Shown: one piece after another, positions 51,295 through 59,643 of the stretch | Numbering within the stretch: the stretch's first letter is position 1 | Layout: each line of letters begins with the position of its first letter | Source: Algoriphagus oliviformis | GTDB lineage: Bacteria; Bacteroidota; Bacteroidia; Cytophagales; Cyclobacteriaceae | NCBI RefSeq assembly: GCF_017254915.1 | Contig: NZ_JAFKCT010000007.1 | Coordinates: 1 to 64,000, forward strand | Direction of reading: 5' to 3' | DNA: 64,000 nucleotides | The notes under the pieces: model-generated | The model's database searches: none | What the model saw: the letters and a program-made list of their open reading frames with translations, nothing else | Told to the model about the DNA's origin: nothing | Made by a program: the position numbers and the translations under genes

Positions 51295-51978
51295 ATGAAA
51301 AAGCGCGATTTTCTCAAAAAGACCCTCAGCAGCTTTGGCTCCATCGTGGGGCTGCCGGTGCTGGCTGGCGTGGGTTCGTCAGATGGCGCAAGGGAGGGAG
51401 CACCGAGCTGTGAGGTGAGTCCCAGCGAAACCCGCGGGCCCTTCCCGATCAAGTCTCCCGCGGAGCTGATGCGTGCCAATATCGTCTCGGATAGACAAGG
51501 CGTGGCATTGCTGATCCAGCTTACGGTCCAGCAAAAAGGGTCAGGCTGCAGCCCTCTGGCTGGCGCGCAGGTGGATGTTTGGCACTGCGATGCCGAAGGA
51601 TCCTATTCCGAATATGGAGGCGGGCGGATGCAGGAAAAGGACTATCGTCAGGTGTCTTTTCTCAGGGGGCGGCAGCGCACCAACGAGCGTGGCGAGGTGT
51701 CCTTTATCAGTATTTTCCCGGGTTGGTATCCGGGACGAGCACCGCATATCCACGTGGATGTACTGCGGGATGGGCAGATTCTACTCAGCACGCAGATCGC
51801 TTTTCCGGTGGAAAGTACCGCCGCGGTGTACGGCAGTCGTGGCTATCGGGGCAAAGAGGATACGCCAAATGAAAGGGACGGTATTTTTAGAAACAGCCTT
51901 GACGGGAACATGGCCGATTCGGTGACCGGCAACGTGGAGGAGGGCTATACGCTTAGTAAAGTGCTGACCATCGCTTGA
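51295..51978 (+). CDS. Intradiol ring-cleavage dioxygenase family protein
   Basis: 227 residues. N-terminal leader with KKRDFLKKTL and a hydrophobic stretch, resembling a weak Tat/lipoprotein signal. The SETRGPFPI segment and AGAQVDVWHCDAEGSYSEYGG, FLRGRQRTNERGEVSFISIFPGWYPGRAPHIHV are the family core; Tyr104 or Tyr107, Tyr145, His151 and His153 fit the two-Tyr two-His iron site. The family includes catechol and protocatechuate dioxygenases, but secreted members of Bacteroidota are uncharacterised. The location in the envelope argues against classical aromatic catabolism; no aromatic pathway genes are nearby. Confidence 0.85.
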   Translation: MKKRDFLKKTLSSFGSIVGLPVLAGVGSSDGAREGAPSCEVSPSETRGPFPIKSPAELMRANIVSDRQGVALLIQLTVQQKGSGCSPLAGAQVDVWHCDAEGSYSEYGGGRMQEKDYRQVSFLRGRQRTNERGEVSFISIFPGWYPGRAPHIHVDVLRDGQILLSTQIAFPVESTAAVYGSRGYRGKEDTPNERDGIFRNSLDGNMADSVTGNVEEGYTLSKVLTIA

Positions 51979-52011
51979 TTTCCAATGCTCGGGCTATAGC
52001 CCTCAAATTTC

Positions 52012-52046
52012 GAATCTCAAATCTCAAATCTCAAATCTCGAATCTC
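52012..52046. repeat. Five tandem copies of a heptamer (A/G)AATCTC
   Basis: GAATCTC, AAATCTC, AAATCTC, AAATCTC, GAATCTC in direct tandem between the convergent dioxygenase and symporter genes. Confidence 0.85.
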
Positions 52047-52047
52047 C

Positions 52048-53511
52048 CTACCTTTTCTTCCCCGCCCAAGCCAAGCCAAAACCGACCAGGAAAATCGTCA
52101 GTGTGCCCATCACGATTGCCATGTTGGTGTGGAGCGGGTTTGCGAGCGTCTTCGGCAAGCCGTTTTCGACCAGGATTTTGGTCAGGCTCATCCAGCCGAT
52201 CACCAGCACGCCGAGAACCACCGCAAAGACGGCTTGGGGATTTTTGGCTTTCGAAAGCAGTCCCAAAAGGAACAGTCCCAAAATACCCCCGCTGAAGATA
52301 GAGGAAAGTGCCCACCAGGCATCCAGTGCGCTGGTGACGCCATTGAAAGCCAAGCCGACCAAAATGCTGAGCAGTCCCATGACCATGGCACTTGTCCTTA
52401 GCACGAGAAGGGAGGTTTTGTCCGAAGGGTCTTTTTGGATGTATTTGCGAAAGTGGTCGGAGAGGATCACCGTCGCCGAGCTGTTGATGCTCGTGGAGAT
52501 GGTACTCATCCCGGCTGCGAAGATGGACGCGATCAGCAGGCCCGTAAAACCCACAGGGAGCTGGTTGACGATGAAGTAGGGGAATACCTTGTCTCCGGGC
52601 GTGCCCTCAGGGAGGAGTTCCGGCTGGGCTTGGTAGAAAGCGAAGAGCGCCGAACCGATGAAGAAAAACAGGGAGGAAACCGGTACGAACAGCAAGCTGC
52701 CCAGCCAGGTGGAGCGCTTGGCTTCCTGTTCGGTCTTTGCCGTGAGGTAGCGCTGTACGTAGCTCTGGTCGATGCCGAAATTTTGCAGGTTGATAAACAG
52801 GCCGTAGATCAGGATCATCCAAAAGGTCGAGGTGGTAAAGTCCATCTCGTAGCTTCCGAGGCTAAACTTGTCCGCCTCGTCGGCAATCCGGAAGACCTCT
52901 GAAGGTCCGCCCGGAATCCCAAAGAAAATCACCAGGATGCAGGCTAATGCCCCGCCGATCAGGATGATGCCCTGAATGGCATCCGTCCAGATCACTGCCT
53001 CGATACCCCCCCACATGGAGTAGACTACCACGGAGATGCCGGTGATGATGATGATCGAGGGGATGCTCATGCCCAGGAGGGAGTTCATCGGCAAAGCCAG
53101 CAGGTAGAGGATCGCCCCCATGCGCGCCAACTGCGTGAGCAGGTAGCATATTGAGGCGTAGATCCTGGCCCAGGAGCCAAATCGCTGCTCCAGGTAGTAG
53201 TAAGCCGACTCGCTCTTCAGCTTGCGGTAGAGCGGGACGAAGTATTTGACGGCAACCCAGCCAGCCAGCGGGATCGAAAGGCTAAAGACAAAGCCGTTCC
53301 AGTTGCTGCTGTAGGCGTTGCCGGGGTAGGCGAGGAAGCTGATGCTGCTGACGAAAGTCGCGAAGATCGACATGCCGATCGCCCAAGCAGGCAGCCTGCC
53401 GCCCCCGGTGGTGTAGTCGGAGGAGGATCTTTTTCTGAAAGAGAAGGAAATCCCAAAACCCACAATAGCAACCATGTACAAAAGGAAAATGGTAAGGTCT
53501 AAAACAGGCAT
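52048..53511 (-). CDS. Sodium/solute symporter (SSS family), putative sialic acid transporter
   Basis: 487 residues with about 13 hydrophobic helices. Family blocks: FSFRKRSSSDYTTGGGRLPAWAIGMSIFATFVSSISFLAYPG near TM2, the AGMSTISTSINSSATVILSDHF motif in TM8 with the conserved Ser/Thr for sodium, and GFTGLLIASIFAAGMSTI. SSS members carry sugars, sialic acid, amino acids or vitamins. Here it lies downstream of a DapA/NanA-family lyase and sialidase-type genes on the same strand, so sialic acid is the most probable substrate. The assignment rests on context. Confidence 0.88.
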   Translation of the reverse strand: MPVLDLTIFLLYMVAIVGFGISFSFRKRSSSDYTTGGGRLPAWAIGMSIFATFVSSISFLAYPGNAYSSNWNGFVFSLSIPLAGWVAVKYFVPLYRKLKSESAYYYLEQRFGSWARIYASICYLLTQLARMGAILYLLALPMNSLLGMSIPSIIIITGISVVVYSMWGGIEAVIWTDAIQGIILIGGALACILVIFFGIPGGPSEVFRIADEADKFSLGSYEMDFTTSTFWMILIYGLFINLQNFGIDQSYVQRYLTAKTEQEAKRSTWLGSLLFVPVSSLFFFIGSALFAFYQAQPELLPEGTPGDKVFPYFIVNQLPVGFTGLLIASIFAAGMSTISTSINSSATVILSDHFRKYIQKDPSDKTSLLVLRTSAMVMGLLSILVGLAFNGVTSALDAWWALSSIFSGGILGLFLLGLLSKAKNPQAVFAVVLGVLVIGWMSLTKILVENGLPKTLANPLHTNMAIVMGTLTIFLVGFGLAWAGKKR

Positions 53512-53534
53512 AAGGGATTTTGGATTTACGATGC

Positions 53535-53586
53535 TTCGACTACGCTCAGCACAGGTTTATGAAATACGTCCCGATCACTATCGGGA
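53535..53586. repeat. Intergenic repeats: CTTCGACTACGCTCAGC and TCCCGAT palindrome
   Basis: CTTCGACTACGCTCAGCAC (53534-53552) is a common interspersed word of Bacteroidota; TCCCGAT-CACT-ATCGGGA (53569-53586) is a diverged copy of the palindrome seen in the B12 riboswitch. Both lie in the gap between the lyase and symporter genes. Confidence 0.55.
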
Positions 53587-53722
53587 TAAGGGGGCGGTGG
53601 ATGGCATCAGCTGTGCTGGGCAGTAGTCGGGCAGAAGAGCTGCAACTTTACCACATTGAGTCAAACTTTCCAATGTCAAATACCGAAGACAGCGTGTCGA
53701 CAAGCGGTGGGATCTTACTTTG

Positions 53723-53754
53723 CAACATTCCAACCTTCCCACTTTCCAACTTTG
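53723..53754. repeat. CTTTCCAAC pyrimidine repeat, copy 2
   Basis: ACATTCCAACCTTCCCACTT then TCCAACTTT, of the same type as 17031-17066 and the reverse complement of 55829-55879. It lies just after the 3' end of the lyase gene. Confidence 0.55.
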
Positions 53755-53772
53755 TCGCTTTCTACCTGCCAC

Positions 53773-54714
53773 TCAAGCGCTCACCTCCAACAGCGCCTGC
53801 TCCACACGGTCTTTGACTGTGGCAAAGCGCTCGCGAAGGGCTTCCTGCTCCGGCTCTGCATAAGCATAGAGCGGCAGCGCCAGGGTGCCGTCGCAGAGGT
53901 CCTCAAAGGCAAGCGCTGCTTTTAGGCCTTTCAGGTAGCTGGACTTGTAGGTGCCGTTTTGGTAGATGTTTTTGCTCAGAAAGAGAATGGTCTCCTGTAG
54001 GTTTTGGACCTTGTCGCTTTCCTGTTTTTGGAAGGCTTCGTAGAGGCTGACGTAGAGTTTTGGGAAAAGATTTCCCCCTCCCGAGACGCCGCCATGCCCG
54101 CCCATTTCCAGCGTTTCGGCCAGGATTTCCTCAGGGCCGATGAACAGCCTGAAGTCCGGCTGGTCTTTGAAAGCCTCGCAGAGCGCGGCAAAATTGGCCT
54201 TGTCTCCGGTGCTGTCCTTGAGACCGATGATGTTGGGATGGGCGGAGAGCTTCACCGCCGATTCTACTTCGATTTTGACCTTGGTATGGGAAGGCATGTC
54301 GTAGAGGAAGAGGGGAAGCTTGACGGCATCGGCGAGTTTTTGGTAGTAGTTGACTACCTCGTCCTGGTCGATGTTGATGTAAAAAGGAGTGGCGGCCACC
54401 AGTGCGCTCGCGCCGGACTCAAAGGCAACGGCCGCCAAGTCCAGGCTTTGGACGAAGGAGCTCTCCGTGATCCCTACCAAGACGGGCACCCGTCCTGCCA
54501 CCTGCTTGCAAGTGAGCCGGATGAGATCGCTCTTCACGTCCATGCTGATGCTGGCCGACTCGCCAGTGGTGCCGATGATGAAAATGCCGTGAACGCCGCC
54601 TTCGATGAGGTGCTCGATGAGTTTTTCGGTGTGGCTCACATCCAGCGAAAAGTCGGGATTCAGCGGTGTGATCATCGGGGGGAAAATCCCCTGAAAGGTG
54701 TGCGTGAGGCTCAT
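53773..54714 (-). CDS. DapA/NanA-family lyase, putative N-acetylneuraminate lyase
   Basis: 313 residues of the TIM-barrel class I aldolase family. GTTGES (about 48-53), LFLYDMPSHTKV (catalytic Tyr in Y-D-M-P) and NIIGLKDSTGD (Schiff-base Lys) identify the family. NAL and dihydrodipicolinate synthase differ mainly around the Y-x-x-P and specificity loops; here Y-D-M-P matches neither canonical form well. Placement between a symporter and sialidase-type genes suggests that it splits N-acetylneuraminate into N-acetylmannosamine and pyruvate. Another 2-keto-3-deoxy sugar aldolase is possible. Confidence 0.8.
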   Translation of the reverse strand: MSLTHTFQGIFPPMITPLNPDFSLDVSHTEKLIEHLIEGGVHGIFIIGTTGESASISMDVKSDLIRLTCKQVAGRVPVLVGITESSFVQSLDLAAVAFESGASALVAATPFYINIDQDEVVNYYQKLADAVKLPLFLYDMPSHTKVKIEVESAVKLSAHPNIIGLKDSTGDKANFAALCEAFKDQPDFRLFIGPEEILAETLEMGGHGGVSGGGNLFPKLYVSLYEAFQKQESDKVQNLQETILFLSKNIYQNGTYKSSYLKGLKAALAFEDLCDGTLALPLYAYAEPEQEALRERFATVKDRVEQALLEVSA

Positions 54715-54735
54715 AGGTTGATGCAGGAAAAGCGG

Positions 54736-55743
54736 TTAGACTTTTAGATGGATGTATTTCACCTTGACCCGGTTGTACGTGTAGCTGATGTGAACGCTGC
54801 CGTCCTTGGCCTCGATGATGGCCGGATAGCTGAATTCGCCCTCGCTTTCGTCTTCCAAGACCAAGAGTTCTTCCCATGTAATACCGTCTGCGGAGCCAAA
54901 TAGACTAATCTTATTTCTTCCTTTTTTTATCGGGTTGCACACCAGCAGGTGGTAGCCATTTTTCAACGTGACTGCGTCGATGCCGGAGTTGTTGTGTACC
55001 AATCCTGTGGAAACCATTTTGCTCCAGGTACTTCCGCTGTCCGAAGACCAGGAAGTAGCGATTTCCCCCTGCTGGGTACGGAAGAGCAGCTGAAGTCTTC
55101 CGTCGGGGTGAAGGAGGGTCGTTGGCTGGATGGCACCAAAGCCGTTGCCGTCAATTTCTGATTTTTTCCATGTTTTCAGTTCTGGGTCGGTGATTTCGAC
55201 ATGGCTGGTCCAGATTCGGTTGATCTCAAAACTGCTTGGGTGCAGGAGTTTGCCGTCTGGCAGGACGATGGATTTGTTTTTGACCGGGCCCAGAAAGCCC
55301 GGTGGCGTTTGGATTGCTTCGGACCAGGTTTTTCCCTCGTCCTCGGAGATTTTGTAGAGCCCCCACCATTCCCTAGGATTTGGTCCTTCTTTGTAAAAAA
55401 GGACGATCTTTCCGTCTTCCATTCGATGTAAGACCGGATTCCAAGTCGGGTTTCGGAAGGTCTCGTTTTCCACTCCATCCGCTACCATTTGAGGAGTAGA
55501 CCAGGTGCCGCCGCTGAGCTTTGAGGTATAAATGCTGACGTCGGGATGGCGTTCGTACGTGCCGCCAAACCAGGATGCCATGATCCCCGAGGGCGTCTCG
55601 AGCAGGGTGGAGGCGTGGCATTGGGGAAACGATGCCGATTCGTAGATAAAGCCGGATTTCAGGATTTTCGGTTCGGGTTTGTCTGGGTTTGGGTCGGTGG
55701 AGAAAAGCCCGAGCAGGGCAAAAATGCCGATCAATGCATTCAT
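54736..55743 (-). CDS. BNR-repeat exo-hydrolase-like protein (sialidase superfamily)
   Basis: 335 residues with a signal peptide (1-17). Beta-propeller of the sialidase superfamily: Asp-box-like words SEDEGKTWSEA, SSDSGSTWSKM and GSADGITWEEL, and the front block CHASTLLETPSGIMASWFGGTYERHPDVSIYTSK. The YRIP motif of true sialidases is missing and replaced by HAST, so it may cleave a different sugar or be a sialate-related isomerase or lyase-like protein. It lies 21 bases upstream of the lyase gene in the same direction, so the two are co-transcribed. Confidence 0.75.
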   Translation of the reverse strand: MNALIGIFALLGLFSTDPNPDKPEPKILKSGFIYESASFPQCHASTLLETPSGIMASWFGGTYERHPDVSIYTSKLSGGTWSTPQMVADGVENETFRNPTWNPVLHRMEDGKIVLFYKEGPNPREWWGLYKISEDEGKTWSEAIQTPPGFLGPVKNKSIVLPDGKLLHPSSFEINRIWTSHVEITDPELKTWKKSEIDGNGFGAIQPTTLLHPDGRLQLLFRTQQGEIATSWSSDSGSTWSKMVSTGLVHNNSGIDAVTLKNGYHLLVCNPIKKGRNKISLFGSADGITWEELLVLEDESEGEFSYPAIIEAKDGSVHISYTYNRVKVKYIHLKV

Positions 55744-55828
55744 GGGATTTTGGGTTAGAGAGAAGGTAACTTACAAAAATGCCGGACATTTCTCGGGAAC
55801 CGTCCGGCAGTGACCTGTGGATTTGATG

Positions 55829-55879
55829 TTGTAAGGTGGTAAAGTTGGAAAGTTGTAAGGTGTTAAAGTGGGAAAGTGG
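55829..55879. repeat. GTTGGAAAG purine repeat, copy 3
   Basis: GGTGGTAAAGTTGGAAAGTTG then TAAGGTGTTAAAGTGGGAAAGTGG, a tandem-like repeat of 9-11-base words; reverse complement of the copies at 53723 and 17031. Confidence 0.5.
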
Positions 55880-55939
55880 CCTTCGGCAGGCTCGGGAATC
55901 CGGTGGGAAATTTGGTAAACCGTCAAGTTTCTTTTGGCC

Positions 55940-55973
55940 AAGTCCCCCTTTTTCAAAGGGGGCAGGGGGATTT
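55940..55973. repeat. CCCCCTTT palindromic repeat, copy 3
   Basis: CCCCCTTTTTCAAAGGGGG (55944-55962, near-palindromic) followed by CAGGGGGATTTG. Same type as the copies at 22156 and 14624. Confidence 0.7.
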
Positions 55974-56042
55974 GTTTAAAAAGCACCCTGAGTGACGAGA
56001 GTCGCGAATTCGAAGGGTAGTGTTTCAGAATCTCGATTGAAT

Positions 56043-57488
56043 CTAGTCGATCTTCCCTTTTCCCTTTGGCACAAAAGGCTCAAAAGGATAGGTCCTCGGT
56101 AGGACTTCCACGCCGGTGGTGACTTTCAGCGGGCTCTCGCCAGCGTAGGTCAGCTCGACAAAATAGCCCCGGAAACCCTCTTCCGGCGTTTTCATCAGCA
56201 CTTCCAGTTCCCCGTTTTCTGGCAGCTGGATTTCCTCTGCTACCCAGTTGGGACCAAAGACGTCGATGCGGAAGTCCCGGGAAAGGGGATTGAGTGCGGA
56301 CCAGAGCTTCACGGAAATCGGGCGGTTGGTTGGGTCGGTTTTGACCAAGATTCGGTCGCCTTCGATTTTCCATTCGTATTTCGGACGCGGAGCTTGGTTG
56401 AGAATGGAGCCGTAGAAGGCGATCATATTGGGCAGGGCATCGGAGTCGCCCACATCGTGGCCGGAGTTGGGGACGTACATCACATGCTTTTCCCCCGGGA
56501 GGCTGTCCCAGTAGAATTTCCAGCTGTCGGGTTGGAAAAACTCGTCGCCCGCGGCGCTGATCAGCAGCTTGGGCATGTCGTATTCCCTGCGGAAAGAGTA
56601 GGGCTCGGTGATCTCCATCATCCGCTCAAACTCCGGTGTGCGTACCCACTCCATCACTCCCTCCCGTACGTAGTCTCCCACGGCAGGCGCCCAAAAGCCG
56701 TAGTTTCTCCAGTGATGCTCAAAGGACGGCACGAGGTTGAGCAGGTCGATCACGACGGGCACGATGGCCACGACTCGGTCGTCCACGGCCGCGGTAGTCC
56801 AGGTCGTCCAGCCTCTTTTTGACGCACCGCCTACGACATAGTTGTTCAGTTCTTTGCCATACTCGATTTGGGCGACCTCGCTTACCGCATCCATGGCCAG
56901 CTTGGCGGCCTTGGTCATGGGAAGGCGCGCGAGCCAGATCGCGTCTTCGTCTTTGGCTCCTCCCTCCAGGAATTTCCTCCAGCCATAGGAGATGATCTCG
57001 TCCTCGTATCGCTCGCCAAAGGTGTCATTGGCGAAGGTGATGGGCTGGAAGGGGACATTGTGGATCTTGGCGACGATGGAATTGGTCTGTGTAGCGGCGG
57101 CCAGAATGAGCGGATCGGGTTCCTCTGGCAGCTTGGAGTTGGTGCTGCCGCCGGAGATCCACAGCATGCCGGTTTGGTGCGGGGTGTTTTTGGGGACGAC
57201 GGCCGATACCCAGTGCCACCATTCCGTTTGGTCGACGATATCGGGCGTGAGCCAATGCTGGGAGTACATTTTCAATACCACATAGTCGTAGGCTTCGCCG
57301 GGGACGCGGTGGACGATCTCGTAGCGGTAGGTGGAGTCCGGTGCGTGGACGTAGTCTTTGAGGAGGGTGGAGGATCTCGTCTCCGCCTCGGCAGTTTTTT
57401 CGGCGGGCTTTTGACAGGAAAAAATCAGAGTGGTGCTTAGGGCCACGACCGCCCAGCTCAGGACAAGCCAGTTTCTCTCTTGGTGCAT
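56043..57488 (-). CDS. PhoPQ-activated pathogenicity-related (PqaA-like) alpha/beta hydrolase
   Basis: 481 residues. Lipobox LIFSC (Cys25). The PhoPQ-related family blocks are present: TEWWHWVSAVVPK, NYVVGGASKRGWTTWTTAAVDDRVVAIVPVVIDLLN with the nucleophile in G-x-S-x-x-G (Ser in GASKRG), YDMPKLLISAAGDEFFQPDSWKFYWD (acid) and YVPNSGHDVGDSD (His). The function is unknown; the name comes from a PhoPQ-regulated Salmonella gene. It lies inside a putative sialic acid cluster between sialidase-type genes, where it might remove acyl groups from sialic acids. That role is a guess from context. Confidence 0.85.
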   Translation of the reverse strand: MHQERNWLVLSWAVVALSTTLIFSCQKPAEKTAEAETRSSTLLKDYVHAPDSTYRYEIVHRVPGEAYDYVVLKMYSQHWLTPDIVDQTEWWHWVSAVVPKNTPHQTGMLWISGGSTNSKLPEEPDPLILAAATQTNSIVAKIHNVPFQPITFANDTFGERYEDEIISYGWRKFLEGGAKDEDAIWLARLPMTKAAKLAMDAVSEVAQIEYGKELNNYVVGGASKRGWTTWTTAAVDDRVVAIVPVVIDLLNLVPSFEHHWRNYGFWAPAVGDYVREGVMEWVRTPEFERMMEITEPYSFRREYDMPKLLISAAGDEFFQPDSWKFYWDSLPGEKHVMYVPNSGHDVGDSDALPNMIAFYGSILNQAPRPKYEWKIEGDRILVKTDPTNRPISVKLWSALNPLSRDFRIDVFGPNWVAEEIQLPENGELEVLMKTPEEGFRGYFVELTYAGESPLKVTTGVEVLPRTYPFEPFVPKGKGKID

Positions 57489-57592
57489 AAAAGGTTGGGT
57501 TGCTTTAGGTTTCCTAAAATGTAAGCAGAAAAGACTTTTGCTACAAAACCCCCAACTTAGAAAATAGGACTACTGCCTTATAGGCTCATTCT

Positions 57593-58768
57593 TCAGTCCC
57601 TATGCCAAACGACCGGCTTAAAGACGATCTGCCGGTAATTGTCCCTTTCATAAAGGATGCCGAGGGTGTTTTCGTCGAGCTTTACCAGGTCCGAGTAGGC
57701 GGTCCAAGGCAGTTTGGCGGTATCACCGGTGTAGTCTATCGGCAGGGTGAGTTCCCAGCTTTTCCCCCCGTCAAAGCTGATCTTCACCGTCAGTTGGTTT
57801 CGCTCGGTTTCGTTGGCATTGTTGGAGTGGGCGAGGATGGTTTGGCCCTCGTGCGTGCCGAGGTCTAGGATGGAGCCTTGGCAAACGGGGTCGGGCAGGC
57901 TTTCGTCGAAATAGGCCTCATCCCAGGTCTCTCCTCCATCCGAGGAGAAAGCGAGGATGCGCTGGCGGATGTCGCCCTTTTGGTTGCGGACGCTCATGAC
58001 CATGCGGCTGTCACTGAGCTCGGCAGCAATGGATTCGTTGGAGCCGGGGATGTCGACCGACTCGGAGACACCGAAGGATTTGCCATGGTCGTCGGTGTAG
58101 AAGCCGTGCGCCTGGTATTCGGCAAAGTTTTCCTGCGGATCGCCAGCCGAGTGGTTGGCGGCCACGTAGATCCGGCCCTTGTATTTTCCGGATTTAAACT
58201 GGAAAGCGTGCCCGGGGGTATTGGCATAGTGCCTCCAGTCGGCTGGATTGATGTAGGCCGGGTTGAAAGCCGGATTGTTGGGCTTGTGGACTTGGAGGGT
58301 GATGTTTTCCGGCTTCTCCCAGGTTTTTCCCAGGTCAAAGGACTTCATCATCCATACCTCCCTCACGCCGCGGTTCATGCGGATGTCGTATTCGTGGTTG
58401 TTGCCGGTGTTGTAGAAGAGGTACACCACGCCCTTGGGGTATCGGGGGTCAAAAAGGTCGAGGACCGGAGCGGGATTGCCGGCCTGCAGGGAGTCGTAGT
58501 CCAAGAGCGTCTGCAAGGCAGACCAGCTCCGTCCACCGTCCACACTGCGCTTCATCACCAGATTCACGTCGCCATAGTCATCACTTCCGTTCACGCGGCC
58601 TTCGGCAAAGGCCAGCAAATCCCCATTTGGCAGGTCAATGATGGCGGGGATGCGGTAGATGGCGTGGCCTTCCTGGTCGGATTGGAAGACGATCTTCTCC
58701 TGCGCATGAGCGAGGTGAACGAAAGAAAAAGCGAACGCAAGCGCAAGAACGAGTTGGTTTGGTTTCAT
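57593..58768 (-). CDS. nanH: Exo-alpha-sialidase (GH33-like)
   Basis: 391 residues. Signal peptide 1-22 (ending AHAQ). YRIPAI (Arg39 of the Arg triad) in the first blade, FAEGRVNGSDDYGDV, four Asp-box words SVDGGRSW, SFDLGKTW, SSDGGETW and SFDGGKSW, and GILYERDNYRQIVF with the Tyr/Glu catalytic pair near the C-terminus. These are the hallmarks of GH33 sialidases, which release sialic acid from glycans at the cell surface or in the periplasm. It is the first gene of the leftward cluster leading to the lyase and symporter. Confidence 0.92.
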   Translation of the reverse strand: MKPNQLVLALAFAFSFVHLAHAQEKIVFQSDQEGHAIYRIPAIIDLPNGDLLAFAEGRVNGSDDYGDVNLVMKRSVDGGRSWSALQTLLDYDSLQAGNPAPVLDLFDPRYPKGVVYLFYNTGNNHEYDIRMNRGVREVWMMKSFDLGKTWEKPENITLQVHKPNNPAFNPAYINPADWRHYANTPGHAFQFKSGKYKGRIYVAANHSAGDPQENFAEYQAHGFYTDDHGKSFGVSESVDIPGSNESIAAELSDSRMVMSVRNQKGDIRQRILAFSSDGGETWDEAYFDESLPDPVCQGSILDLGTHEGQTILAHSNNANETERNQLTVKISFDGGKSWELTLPIDYTGDTAKLPWTAYSDLVKLDENTLGILYERDNYRQIVFKPVVWHRD

Positions 58769-59015
58769 GGGTTTACTATTTGGGCGTTAAGCTAGCACTT
58801 GGCGGCGAAAAAGGACTGGTTTTTTAAAACTGATCGTGCTGCAGGTATGGGAATACTAAGTTTTTCCCACAGATTTCCACAGAAAAGGACACAGATCGAC
58901 ACAGACTCTCTGTACACTGCGTCTGTGAAAGCCGACGCTGGTGCATTTTTTTTCGCTTTTAAAAAAACCTTAAAAAAAAATGAAATCTCTGGAACCAACT
59001 TCGGCTGATCGTGAT

Positions 59016-59029
59016 TGAACGTTCATTCA
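59016..59029. promoter_or_regulatory. TetR-type operator TGAACGTTCATTCA
   Basis: TGAACGTTCA (59016-59025) is a perfect palindrome followed by TTCA, ending 11 bases before the tetR-type ATG. Sites of this form overlap the start of autoregulated TetR genes in many Bacteroidota efflux operons. Confidence 0.6.
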
Positions 59030-59039
59030 TTTGCCCTCC

Positions 59040-59618
59040 ATGGACCAAATCGCCAACAAAAAAGTACTGATTCTCGAAAGCGCCCTGGAGCTGATCCGGG
59101 AAAACGGGTTCCACGGCTGCCCGATCAGCCAAGTGGCCAAGCAGGCCTCCGTGGCGGCAGGCTCCGTGTACACCTACTTCGAAAGCAAGGATGAGATGAT
59201 CCTGGAGCTCTACCGCTATGTGAAGCTGGTGGTCTTGGAAGAAATCCGTGAAAAAGATGATCCCGAAAAGAACTTTGAGGCCCGTTTTTTTGATTTCTGG
59301 AATAACCTGACTTCACTTTATCGGGAAAAGCCAGCCTTCCAGAGTTTTTTGGATCAGTTTACCAGCAGTCCCTACAATACGGACACTGTTCAGCTCGAAG
59401 ATGACCCCTGGGGAAGATGGACCGAAGCTTTTTTCAGAGCGGGAGTAGAGTCGGGACAACTGAGACCCCTTAATCCCAAAATACTTTCCATCATGGTGAT
59501 GGGCAGCGCCATCTCGCTGATTCGGTACACGACCTATTTCAAAGCCAAGACAGCCTCTGCCTCCAAAGATCTCCACCTGATTCCCAAAATGGTTTGGGAC
59601 GGCATCAAATTTCAGTAA
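59040..59618 (+). CDS. TetR-family regulator of the efflux operon
   Basis: 192 residues from ATG 59040; a TTG three codons earlier is less likely. The N-terminal HTH (about 8-55, ILESALELIRENGFHGCPISQVAKQASVAAGSVYTYFESKDEMILELYRYV) is typical. The C-terminal ligand-binding region is helical with no recognisable ligand. It probably represses itself and the tolC-mfp-rnd genes that follow 25 bases downstream, binding TGAACGTTCA just upstream, and releases on binding a toxic compound. Confidence 0.93.
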   Translation: MDQIANKKVLILESALELIRENGFHGCPISQVAKQASVAAGSVYTYFESKDEMILELYRYVKLVVLEEIREKDDPEKNFEARFFDFWNNLTSLYREKPAFQSFLDQFTSSPYNTDTVQLEDDPWGRWTEAFFRAGVESGQLRPLNPKILSIMVMGSAISLIRYTTYFKAKTASASKDLHLIPKMVWDGIKFQ

Positions 59619-59643
59619 AGCATTTTAAACCAACTATATTTTA

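Noticed and set aside
52012..52046. Possible CRISPR-like repeat
   Set aside because: Heptamers are directly tandem, without spacers or cas genes.
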